A DNA stretch of 59,415 nt from JANQFM01 sp035471925. Lineage in GTDB: Bacteria; Acidobacteriota; UBA6911; RPQK01; DATIPO01. Below are positions 15,147 to 22,779 of the stretch, in pieces; the first letter of the stretch is position 1, and each line of letters opens with the position of its first letter. Under the pieces are notes generated by a model, which was given only the letters and a program-made list of their open reading frames with translations, was not told where the DNA came from and did not search any database. The position numbers and the translations under genes were made by a program. The stretch covers positions 1-59,415 of the forward strand of contig DATIPO010000021.1 in assembly GCA_035471925.1 (NCBI GenBank), in the 5' to 3' direction.

Positions 15147-17382
15147 AGTGCTCCTTCTGGACGACCTGACGCCTTCCGAGGCCTTGGCACTGTTGGATGA
15201 AGCCGAGCTGGAGGCCGGGTCTTTGACGGCGCTGCGCATGAGCGTGGCAACCTCGGCGGCCTTCGGAGCCGCCGTCACCCTGGCGTTCCCGCTGCAACAA
15301 GCCTCCTCGCCCGGCTTGCAGCGCTTGGCGCATGGCTATCAACGTCGCCAACCGCGCGGCCCGCGCCGCGAATCCGCCGCCTCCGGCGCCCTTCCCATGA
15401 CGCAGGCGCTGCCTTGGCTGCTGCTCAACGCCGACACCCAAGCCGTTGAACCAGCCGACGCACTCGACGACGAGTTCCTGCTGGCCGCTCACGATTTCTC
15501 GCCCGACGCGCTGGCCCGGCTTTTCGACTCCGCCGCCCTGCACGCCACTTCGGTGCGGGTGGCGGCCGGGGAGTCGGCCGCCGGGACCCATCACCTCTTT
15601 CACCTGCGGGCCGACCGGCGTCGCCGCTCCTCGGTGGCTTCGGCGCTCTCAGGCGAGGCTTTCGAGCAAGCCGTCCCCCTGGCGGGCTATGAGACCGAAG
15701 ACGAGGGACGCGTCTTCCTTCCCCTGGCCGCACGCGTCGGTCACGACGACCTGCAAAGCTTCGCCCGGCTCCTCAAGCGTCTCCTTGAAGCACTCCCCGA
15801 AAATGGGGGCGTGGGAGACGGAAGTCCTCCACCATCTTCGTCGGGTCAAGGCACCCAGTCCGACCGCAGCGAGTCGCCTCTGGAAGCAATGCAATCCAAA
15901 GGAACACAGCCAGGCCGCGCAGCGGAGGCAGCCGTCCGTCCCGGCACCCGCCTGCGCCCCCCCGCCTCGTTGCGGATAGCCGTGATGCCCGCCCCCTCGG
16001 CAGCCGATGAGGACGTCCCAGACCGCTACCTGGTTCTCGATCTGTCGCGGCTTCGCTTCCGCTCCTCCCTGACTCTTGCCCCGCCCCAAGCCTTCGGCGC
16101 CCGCTTCCGCCTTCTTCGCCTGAGCGACAGCGGACCCGCCATGCGCCGCCTGGAAGCCCTGCTGCGCGAGCAGGCCCCCGAGTCCGGCTACCGGCTGGAA
16201 CTGACCGAGACGCCGCTGCGCGAGCCCTCCGAGGTGGAACGCATCCGCCTGCGGGAGCGCCAAGCCGAACTCGAATACCAACTGGCGCTGCTCGACTCCA
16301 TCTCGGCACCCCAACTGCGCCTGCTGCGCTTCGATCCCGACCAACTGCCCGCGCTGGCCGAGGTGCTGCGCGCCTTTCCCCGCAGCGTCCTGCGCTCGGG
16401 CGCTCTGCAGTACGCCTTCCAGGCCGTCGAGAACGAGCCCCTGGGACGCCACTACCTGCTCATCGACTCCAATCAGGCCTCCATGAGCGAGCTCGATCCC
16501 CTGCTGCTGTGGGAGCGCCCCGAGCGTCCGCCCATGCGTTTTTGGATGGATCCCAGCTTCGCCCGCGACTACGCCTCGGAACAAACGCTCGACCATCTGG
16601 TCTTCGTCCCCGAAGGCACAGCCCTCTTCCCTCCCCTGCACAGTTGGGAGCGCCAAGGCATGGACGCTTATTTGCGCCGCCTGCTGCGCCACATGCTGCC
16701 GCGGGACCGCGAAGGAGCCGGCGGATCCGCATCTCACGACCTGCCGGAGCAGCCGCTTCTTCTCTTCGAGGGCCCCGCAGGTCCACGCCAGACTCTGCAA
16801 ACCGCGGCCCTCGACCGGGCCTCCTTCACCTCTTTGGAGGTCCGCTTGGGTTGGCTCAACGACAACCTCACCCTCCACCGCCAGCTCGCCGAACAGGAGA
16901 AACGACTGACCCAACTTGCCCAAGACGCCTGGCAATCGCGTCTCTTCGACCAATTGCGCGAACAGGCCCGCCAAGCCCGCCAAGACTTCGAGGACTCAGC
17001 CCAACAGACCCGCGGCCGCGTGACCTCGCTTCTCGACGAACTGACCGACGAACTCTCTCGCGAAATCGACTCCACCGTCACCCGCACCCACGCCACCGCA
17101 GAGGAGGTCCGACGCCTCAATCGACGCCTCGAGGCTTTGGTCAAGACCCGTGAGGAGATGGAGGAGACATCCGACGAGATCGACCGCCTTCAGCGCCAGA
17201 TCCTGGCCGAGGCCGCTCAACTCAAACGCACCCTCGACACGTTGGAAGAGTCCACTGTCGCGCCCCTGCTGCAGCGCGCCGAATCCACCCGCCGCTCCAT
17301 CCAAAAACGCCTCCAGGACCAAATCGACTCCCTCCAACAGACCCGACGCAGGCTCCTCGACGCCCTAAAAAAGCCTCAGTAG
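15136..17382 (+). CDS. Large protein with C-terminal coiled coil, MoxR-operon component
   Basis: A 748-residue protein with GTG start and a GGGAGGTG ribosome site, overlapping the previous stop by 11 nt. No signal peptide or membrane span. Several alpha/beta segments are visible (YLVLDLSRLRF, LRLLRFDPDQLPALAEVLRAFP, HYLLIDSNQASMSELDPLLL, DHLVFVPEGTALFPPL). A hydrophilic low-complexity linker lies near residues 230-280. The last ~180 residues are a long charged coiled coil rich in Gln, Glu, Arg and Leu heptads. I do not recognise the family. It may belong to the accessory families seen beside MoxR ATPases in beta-propeller ternary systems (Pfam bpX-type names), which a profile search would decide. 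Confidence 0.75.
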   Translation: MPAEVLLLDDLTPSEALALLDEAELEAGSLTALRMSVATSAAFGAAVTLAFPLQQASSPGLQRLAHGYQRRQPRGPRRESAASGALPMTQALPWLLLNADTQAVEPADALDDEFLLAAHDFSPDALARLFDSAALHATSVRVAAGESAAGTHHLFHLRADRRRRSSVASALSGEAFEQAVPLAGYETEDEGRVFLPLAARVGHDDLQSFARLLKRLLEALPENGGVGDGSPPPSSSGQGTQSDRSESPLEAMQSKGTQPGRAAEAAVRPGTRLRPPASLRIAVMPAPSAADEDVPDRYLVLDLSRLRFRSSLTLAPPQAFGARFRLLRLSDSGPAMRRLEALLREQAPESGYRLELTETPLREPSEVERIRLRERQAELEYQLALLDSISAPQLRLLRFDPDQLPALAEVLRAFPRSVLRSGALQYAFQAVENEPLGRHYLLIDSNQASMSELDPLLLWERPERPPMRFWMDPSFARDYASEQTLDHLVFVPEGTALFPPLHSWERQGMDAYLRRLLRHMLPRDREGAGGSASHDLPEQPLLLFEGPAGPRQTLQTAALDRASFTSLEVRLGWLNDNLTLHRQLAEQEKRLTQLAQDAWQSRLFDQLREQARQARQDFEDSAQQTRGRVTSLLDELTDELSREIDSTVTRTHATAEEVRRLNRRLEALVKTREEMEETSDEIDRLQRQILAEAAQLKRTLDTLEESTVAPLLQRAESTRRSIQKRLQDQIDSLQQTRRRLLDALKKPQ

Positions 17383-17557
17383 CTAGAGGTTGCGGCTTGG
17401 TTGAGCATCGAGAAGGCCGGCCCCGTCTCAGAAACGACCTTCTCGTCAAACGAGCCCGCATTCTCACAGATGGTCTACTGGACTACGGGCCGCATCTATC
17501 CGCGCTGACGGCGTCGCGCCATCGAAACAACACGAATACAAGGGCAAGGCGAACCGT

Positions 17558-17797
17558 ATGCGCTCCCAGATGATGAATAGCGAAACGAATCCGGGAGACA
17601 ACGTGCAGAGAAGACGAGGCCTGATAATCGTGTGCGTTGTCCTGACGGGGTTGGCAGGCGCGCTGAACTTGCTGGATTTCTTTGTCGAAGCTTGGGAGGG
17701 AGGGGTCAGCGGCGACCTCATCAAGCCCATGGGCTTGGCCATCATGTTCGGCGGGCTCGCAGTCAGCGCCTACAACAAGAAACTGGCTGCGCATTGA
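17558..17797 (+). CDS. Small two-span membrane protein
   Basis: A 79-residue protein with two hydrophobic stretches (GLIIVCVVLTGLAGALNLLDF and GDLIKPMGLAIMFGGLAVSAY) and a positively charged N-terminus (QRRR), so both ends are probably cytoplasmic. I know no family. The ATG at 17558 has no strong ribosome site; an ATG at 17570 or a GTG at 17603 (after GGGAG) are alternatives. It begins a run of small membrane genes between the two halves of the MoxR/propeller region. Confidence 0.55.
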   Translation: MRSQMMNSETNPGDNVQRRRGLIIVCVVLTGLAGALNLLDFFVEAWEGGVSGDLIKPMGLAIMFGGLAVSAYNKKLAAH

Positions 17798-17863
17798 TCA
17801 GAAAACACTTCCGCCGTTAGTCGCGAGTGATACAGCCAAGACAAAGCTCGGAAATCCCCGATC

Positions 17864-18031
17864 ATGAACCTCAATCCTGCACTGGGTCAGACCGACCGCA
17901 TTGCCAGCGTTGCCGCGGGCGTCCTGCTCATCGTTTACGCCTCCCTGGCAGACTTCGACAAAGCCGCGGTCTGGGCTGGCCTCATGATCGTCGGAGCGGT
18001 GTTTGTGATCGGCGGTATTGCGGGAACCTGA
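17864..18031 (+). CDS. Small DUF2892-like inner-membrane protein
   Basis: A 55-residue protein starting MNLNPALGQTDRIASVAAGV. It matches the DUF2892 pattern (membrane domain as in YgaP): a short N-terminus with GxxDRxxR/S, then two hydrophobic helices (VLLIVYASL and WAGLMIVGAVFVIGGIAG). DUF2892 proteins are small inner-membrane units sometimes fused to rhodanese domains; their role is unknown. It lies 66 bp after the previous small membrane gene on the same strand. Start chosen at the only ATG. Confidence 0.6.
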   Translation: MNLNPALGQTDRIASVAAGVLLIVYASLADFDKAAVWAGLMIVGAVFVIGGIAGT

Positions 18032-18097
18032 CTCTTTCGCAAGCTGCTCAGTTTGGGCAGGAAGAGCGATTGAGGGTGGACGACAAGAAAGTTAGAC

Positions 18098-18103
18098 TAA
18101 AAT
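18098..18103 (+). promoter_or_regulatory. -10-like box of the 18111 gene, leaderless type
   Basis: TAAAAT lies 7 nt before the ATG at 18111, with no ribosome site between. It is another instance of the start-adjacent -10 pattern. Confidence 0.4.
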
Positions 18104-18110
18104 AGGCACT

Positions 18111-18398
18111 ATGAATGCCCTGAGCCAGGCTGCCCATGAGCTGGATTCCTGCCGCGACATCCAATCCGGCTGGAAGCACCTGCGATCACGGCTTCAAGAG
18201 GATCGCGTCCTGCCCTTGAAGAGGAATCTTCAGTCTCTGCGCAACGCCCGTCCCCACCCGGACACCGACGACCTGGAAGACGAACTCCGACACCTCCGCC
18301 GTCTCCCCAGCAAACTTCGCCCCCGCCTCTGGCGCTACCGTGCCGCCAACACCCTCTTGGCCCTAACCTCCCGCCTCCTCCGCCGGTCTGGAAACTGA
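18111..18398 (+). CDS. Small basic hypothetical protein
   Basis: A 95-residue, strongly basic and charged helical protein (MNALSQAAHELDSCRDIQSG...LRRLPSKLRPRLWRYRAANTLLALTSRLLRRSGN). The C-terminal helix is amphipathic, rich in Leu and Arg. No domain is recognised. High third-position GC in this frame and the leaderless-type start support it as a gene, though it is short. Confidence 0.5.
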   Translation: MNALSQAAHELDSCRDIQSGWKHLRSRLQEDRVLPLKRNLQSLRNARPHPDTDDLEDELRHLRRLPSKLRPRLWRYRAANTLLALTSRLLRRSGN

Positions 18399-18553
18399 GG
18401 ACTTCACACCCGCACTTTTCTAACACCTCGCTTCCCCCAAAGGCGATTTACTTCCCATTCTCGGCTAGCTGGAATCGAAATATTGCAATTAGCATTGCCA
18501 TAAATAATGGACTCTCGGTTGGGCGTCGATAAGTGGAGGCAGGAGGATTGAAT

Positions 18554-19198
18554 ATGGAAAGCTCCGCCGCCAGCGTCGCACACCTCGAGGAAGGCGAAGA
18601 GAACTCTCGGCCCGTGCCACGGCTGGAGACAGAGTCCGCCATCGAGAAGCTCAAGCGCCGATTCCCCAACCGCCGCTTTGCGTGCTGGTGCGGCTCAAGG
18701 CCCGATACGGACTCGTCCACCGACGAGGAACCGCCCGCCGCCATGCGCCTGTTGGCGGCTGAGGTTGGAACCGTCGCCGACATCATGGCTTCGCCGGTCA
18801 TCACCGTGGGACTCGACGTCGAAACCCATGAAATCATTGAGCTGATGGAGGCCCACGACATCCGCCACCTGCCCGTGCTGATCGAGGGCCACCTCCGGGG
18901 CATTGTTTCTGACCGCGACGTGCTGACTTCCATGAGCCCCTTCCTGGGCAAGATGGCCGAGCGCGCCGCCGACACGGCCACTCTGCATAATAAGGCCCAC
19001 CAGTTGATGACTCGGGAAGTCATCACCATCCATCCCGGCGCTTCCCTGTGCCAAGCCTCCACACTCATGGAAGGCAACCGCATTCACTGCCTGCCGGTTC
19101 TGGAGGGCGAGGAACTCGTGGGCATCATCACGGCTACTGACCTGCTGTCCGCCCTCAGTGTCTGCGAAATCAGCGGCCGTCCAGACCTTCCCGTTTAA
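18554..19198 (+). CDS. CBS-domain pair protein
   Basis: A 214-residue protein. Residues ~1-75 are a variable N-terminal region with CWCG, followed by two CBS motifs. The first is VADIMASPVITVGLDVETHEIIELMEAHDIRHLPVL, ending GIVSDRDVLTSM. The second is HQLMTREVITIHPGASLCQASTLMEGNRIHCLPVL, ending GIITATDLLSAL. Such Bateman modules bind adenosine nucleotides and act as energy- or ligand-dependent switches. The start is the ATG following GGAGG at ~10 nt; a GTG 21 nt upstream is less likely because it precedes that site. Two Cys in the N-terminal segment could bind metal or sense redox. The partner protein is unknown. Confidence 0.9.
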   Translation: MESSAASVAHLEEGEENSRPVPRLETESAIEKLKRRFPNRRFACWCGSRPDTDSSTDEEPPAAMRLLAAEVGTVADIMASPVITVGLDVETHEIIELMEAHDIRHLPVLIEGHLRGIVSDRDVLTSMSPFLGKMAERAADTATLHNKAHQLMTREVITIHPGASLCQASTLMEGNRIHCLPVLEGEELVGIITATDLLSALSVCEISGRPDLPV

Positions 19199-19330
19199 CC
19201 CTCACCGTCCCAGACAGTTTGGGTGAATTGACTCAGGCAGTGGTGCGTATACATGTGGTGAGGCGCAAAAAGGACGTGATTCACTGGCCCCGTAATTGCA
19301 TTCCACAAAGCGCCGAAAGGAGCATCCGCC

Positions 19331-19681
19331 ATGACGTTCGTGCCCGTCCCAGTCATCGTTCCCCATAAGCGTCCCTCACCGGAGGCCAGAGAACTGTCCC
19401 AGCGTCTGACCTCGGTGATTGAGGAGTTTCAGCGCGGCCATCCCGGCCTGGATGCCTCTCACGTCGAACAAGCCCTTGAAATGACCCGCGGCCAAGTGGG
19501 CAAGTCATGCTCGGCCAGCCGGAAGGTGCTGCTGCTGGTCGGACTGGCACTATTGGTTGGGGGCATGGCCGCCGTTCTCTACAGCAAAGCGCCAATTGCC
19601 ACCATGACTCTGCCGGGAATGATCGCGGCTGTTCTGGTGCTGGCCTTCCTGGTCATGCTGATCGTCAGGCACGGGGGCTGA
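19331..19681 (+). CDS. Small membrane protein of unknown function
   Basis: A 116-residue protein with an N-terminal cytoplasmic helical part (EARELSQRLTSVIEEFQRGHPGLDASHVEQAL, ~residues 18-50) and two membrane spans (~66-84 and ~92-112), ending VRHGG. The ribosome site AAAGGAG before the ATG is good. The N-terminal helix could be a small protein-interaction module. No family is recognised. It is part of the small-membrane-gene group between the MoxR operon and the giant propeller gene. Confidence 0.65.
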   Translation: MTFVPVPVIVPHKRPSPEARELSQRLTSVIEEFQRGHPGLDASHVEQALEMTRGQVGKSCSASRKVLLLVGLALLVGGMAAVLYSKAPIATMTLPGMIAAVLVLAFLVMLIVRHGG

Positions 19682-19948
19682 CTCCAATCAGTAGTCGGAC
19701 CGATCATCGAGCCGATTGGCACAGCAACCAAGTGTCGCCAAGGTTGTTCGTCCGTCAAACTGAGCGGCAATCCCGCTTTTTTCCAGACTCTTAGGAAGAG
19801 ACCTGCCCGCGCCTCCGTCATAAGAGACAGGACGTCCCCGTTTGCCCTCTCCAGCCCCCAAAAGGGGGTTGACCCGAGCAACGGTGGAAGTGTATCTTCA
19901 ACAATGTTTAAACAACCGCCGGGATCTAGCTTCAAAAGGATGGCCTGT

Positions 19949-21208
19949 ATGAAAAGAGTCCAAACCAGAGTGATGAGAAGCGCGGGAACATGGGCCGACA
20001 AGCCCACTCGAGCCCTATGCCTCGCCCTCCTGTTCATCGTCTTCATCGCCGCGACATTGGCAGCGAGTGCGGAGCCGGCCCAGGACGTGACCGTCTATCC
20101 GCCCCAAGCCGGCAACGACGAAAGGATCTCGACGCGCCAGCTTCATTGGTATGAGAACGCCAGTCCCGGCCAATTCGCCATCAATTACAATCCAGTGCCC
20201 TGGAAAGCCGAATACGCGGAGCAGTTCGATGAGCTCACCTTGGGGAAGTACTTTCGGCTGGGTCAGGAATTCTGGACGATCCTCGACACCAACATTCCGC
20301 TCACCATCAGCGGACTGGAGGTTCCGGTGGGCGAGCACTACTTGGCCGTGCGGCGCTCGCAGGACGGCCAAAAGTGGGAACTGGTCCTCTTTGATGCCGC
20401 CAGCATCCGGGCCAAACGCCTGCCGGCTGGATTTCTGCATCGGGGGACGGCGGAAGGCATGAAGGTTTTCGGGGCCGCCTTGCTGCGCCATCAGCCGCTG
20501 GACGAACCCGCCGAGAAGCTGACCATCGTCCTTTCCAGCAAACCCGATGATCTTAAGGCCGGGCTGGCGGGGGAGGCCGCCAAGCATGACACGGTCTTGC
20601 TCATCGATTTCGGTCCCCACCGGCTGAGCGCTCCGATTGAGGGGCACTGGGCCTATCCCGAGAACGAATTCCCGCCTCACCGATCCATCGCCGAACGGGC
20701 CTCGACGCGGCGCTACTACTACCGGCCGGGAGTGTTCTTGGGGCAATCTGTCATCAACTACAACTTGGTGGAGTGGCGTCCCGAGCACGCCGAGAAGTTC
20801 GACGAGTTGACCAAGGGCAGCTACTGGCGCCTAGGACGCAATTTCTGGACGGTCCTGGATACAAGCACGGCAGTGGAGATCAGCGGAACGGAAATCCCCG
20901 CCGGCTACTACTACCTGCTGGTCCACCGATCGCAGGACGGATCGCAGTGGGCGTTGCACGTGCTCGACCCCGAACCCGTGCGTGAAAAGCACCTCGACAG
21001 CGCCCAGGCCCGGCCCGAGTACGGACTGGAGATGCCTGTCCTTTACCGCGCCCCCTTGCATTTCGAGCAGGGTCAGGACGTGAGCGAGAGGCTTCGCGTG
21101 GTGCTTTCGTCCGAGAGCGCGGACGAACCCACCCGCGTCTCTTTGGAGATCGCTTTCGGTCCTTATCGTCTGACGGCCGCGGCGCGGCCCATTTTCGCGC
21201 AGGAGTGA
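19949..21208 (+). CDS. Secreted two-domain DUF2911-like protein
   Basis: A 419-residue protein with a signal peptide (RALCLALLFIVFIAATLAASAEP). The mature part contains two homologous domains in tandem. Matching landmarks are SPGQFAINYNPVPWKAEYAEQF / FLGQSVINYNLVEWRPEHAEKF, YFRLGQEFWTILDTNIPLTISG / YWRLGRNFWTVLDTSTAVEISG, and GEHYLAVRRSQDGQKWELVL / GYYYLLVHRSQDGSQWALHV. The pattern (strand, W-R-x-G-type turn, xISGxExPxGxYxL) resembles DUF2911, usually single and secreted. The start at 19949 follows AAAAGGA; the frame is open 15 codons further up. Its function is unknown; an extracytoplasmic binding role is plausible. Confidence 0.75.
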   Translation: MKRVQTRVMRSAGTWADKPTRALCLALLFIVFIAATLAASAEPAQDVTVYPPQAGNDERISTRQLHWYENASPGQFAINYNPVPWKAEYAEQFDELTLGKYFRLGQEFWTILDTNIPLTISGLEVPVGEHYLAVRRSQDGQKWELVLFDAASIRAKRLPAGFLHRGTAEGMKVFGAALLRHQPLDEPAEKLTIVLSSKPDDLKAGLAGEAAKHDTVLLIDFGPHRLSAPIEGHWAYPENEFPPHRSIAERASTRRYYYRPGVFLGQSVINYNLVEWRPEHAEKFDELTKGSYWRLGRNFWTVLDTSTAVEISGTEIPAGYYYLLVHRSQDGSQWALHVLDPEPVREKHLDSAQARPEYGLEMPVLYRAPLHFEQGQDVSERLRVVLSSESADEPTRVSLEIAFGPYRLTAAARPIFAQE

Positions 21209-21239
21209 CGCGCGCGTCCGCGGACCGCTCTGAAAGCGG

Positions 21240-21245
21240 TAAGAT
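21240..21245 (+). promoter_or_regulatory. -10-like box of the 21252 gene, leaderless type
   Basis: TAAGAT lies 6 nt before the ATG at 21252 with no ribosome site. The same hexamer precedes the giant propeller gene at 7 nt, suggesting common control of the two. Confidence 0.45.
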
Positions 21246-21251
21246 GTCGGC

Positions 21252-22598
21252 ATGTTGGATCTGCGTTCAGCGTCGTTGCAGCCGATCGAGCGGGTGGGCA
21301 CTCCGGGCTGGAAGACGCTGCTGCGGCGCTGGGCGGCGGCGGCTTTGACTTTGGCCGTCTCCTCCGCTCTGATTTGGGTGATCGCCACGCGGGCGGCCGA
21401 TCCCCAAGGGCCCGGACGCATTCTCTACGCCCTCCACGACTATCTCTATCTTCCCCTCAAGGGCTATTTGTGGCAATGGGCCTATCCCTGGTCGCTGGCC
21501 CTTTGGGTGCCCCTCATCTTGCTGGGCCTGATCTGGGGACTCTTCTATCTCTCGGGACATTCGCTGGCCTCGGCCGCACAGGCTTCCCTGCTGAGCCGGA
21601 TGCTGGGCCGTCCCACAACCCGTAGCTGGCTGCTGCGGGCGTCCCGGGCGGGCTTGCCCTCCGGCCTGCTGCTTGAGGCTGCGGCCTTCAAATTGGACGT
21701 GGCCAAATCGGCCTTTCGAAGGGGAGAGACCGCAGCATTGGCGGAAGTGACGGCCGAATTGGCGTCCTTGCGAGAAGGTCCCGACCTGCAACTGCAAGCC
21801 GCCGTGGATTGGGCCGAATCGCTGGCCGTCACTCAGATCGCAAGACTGGAAACGCCGAAGGCTTCGTCTGACCGGCAGGTCTCAGAGGGCGCCGTCCGCC
21901 AGCCTGGAGGCTCACCTCCGGACCCGGCGGCAACTGCGCTGGAGCAGGCCTTTCGCTGGATCTCGCTGCCTTCTGACGCTGACGAAGCGCCCCGCCGCAA
22001 CGTCTTCTCCTGGAGGTCCCTGGCCCGCGATCTGCGCGATGCCGGCGCTCCCGAGGGAGCTTTTCCCGAGGACGAGTCGCGGCTGCCTTCCGGGACGCTG
22101 CGGCGCGTCCGCCTCAACCGCCTGGGCGAATCGGTGGAGCAACGGCGACGCCTGTTGGAAGAGGAACTGCGTCGGCTGGAACTGGAGCGTCGTCAAGACC
22201 GCTTGGCGCTCATGGCCCGCCGCCAGCGTCCCCTGGGACTGCCGGTGGCACAGCTTCCCGCTGCCGGACGCCTGACGGCCTCCCTGGCTTTCCTTTACGC
22301 CATCCAATCCCGCCAGCCCGAAGCGGCCCTGCTGTGGGTCGACTTGCTGGAGGGCCTGCATCTGGCTCTAGGACTGGCGCCGGCCCAGACCCACGGCGAA
22401 TACGCTTTGCTGGTGCGCGATCTGCCATCGGCTCTGCACTACCGGCTGGCCGCAAAGCTGGCACGGGCCCGCCAGGAGTCGCGCGAGTCCGCTTGGAAAG
22501 CCCAACCCCGCCGAAGCGACGACCTGCTGGCCGAGCCCGACTTCCTCCCCGCCCGCCGCCGCATCGCCTCCCTGCAATTGGCCGCCGGCCAGGAGTGA
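21252..22598 (+). CDS. Membrane protein preceding the giant propeller gene
   Basis: A 448-residue protein with two membrane spans near the N-terminus (AAAALTLAVSSALIWVIATRA ~28-48; SLALWVPLILLGLIWGLFYL ~79-98). A long soluble part follows, with helical repeats, a Pro/Ser/Gly-rich linker (~210-235), and a charged helix (RRRLLEEELRRLELERRQDRLALMARR ~300-326). The C-terminus is helical and Leu/Ala/Arg-rich (RLTASLAFLYAIQSRQPEAALLWVDLLEGL). No family is recognised. Composition and gene order suggest it works with the next gene's membrane-anchored propeller and possibly with the MoxR-operon proteins. Confidence 0.7.
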   Translation: MLDLRSASLQPIERVGTPGWKTLLRRWAAAALTLAVSSALIWVIATRAADPQGPGRILYALHDYLYLPLKGYLWQWAYPWSLALWVPLILLGLIWGLFYLSGHSLASAAQASLLSRMLGRPTTRSWLLRASRAGLPSGLLLEAAAFKLDVAKSAFRRGETAALAEVTAELASLREGPDLQLQAAVDWAESLAVTQIARLETPKASSDRQVSEGAVRQPGGSPPDPAATALEQAFRWISLPSDADEAPRRNVFSWRSLARDLRDAGAPEGAFPEDESRLPSGTLRRVRLNRLGESVEQRRRLLEEELRRLELERRQDRLALMARRQRPLGLPVAQLPAAGRLTASLAFLYAIQSRQPEAALLWVDLLEGLHLALGLAPAQTHGEYALLVRDLPSALHYRLAAKLARARQESRESAWKAQPRRSDDLLAEPDFLPARRRIASLQLAAGQE

Positions 22599-22766
22599 CC
22601 CGAGCAGCGGCGGGAGGGCCAGTTGGAGAAAATGGCCAAAAACAAGGTTGAACGGAGGAAGTGGCCATGGAGACGGCCTGACGAAGTGGAGGAGCGCTTT
22701 CTCGAGTTTTGGAAACGACTCGGGCCGCGGACCGACATTGGGCAACGGCGAGTTTCCCGAACGGGA

Positions 22767-22772
22767 TAAGAT
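22767..22772 (+). promoter_or_regulatory. -10-like box of the giant propeller gene
   Basis: TAAGAT lies 7 nt before the ATG at 22780. A GAGGG immediately beside the ATG is too close to act as a normal ribosome site, so a leaderless transcript is likely. Confidence 0.4.
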
Positions 22773-22779
22773 AGAGGGC

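Noticed and set aside
13107..15278. Long minus-strand open frame opposite the MoxR partner gene
   Set aside because: Arg/Gly/Pro-rich translation with no domain; the plus strand has linked ribosome sites and operon structure. Long antisense frames are expected at this GC content.
22648..22779. TTG start giving a 2475-residue giant protein
   Set aside because: The extra 44 residues lack conserved character, and TAAGAT stands just before the ATG at 22780.
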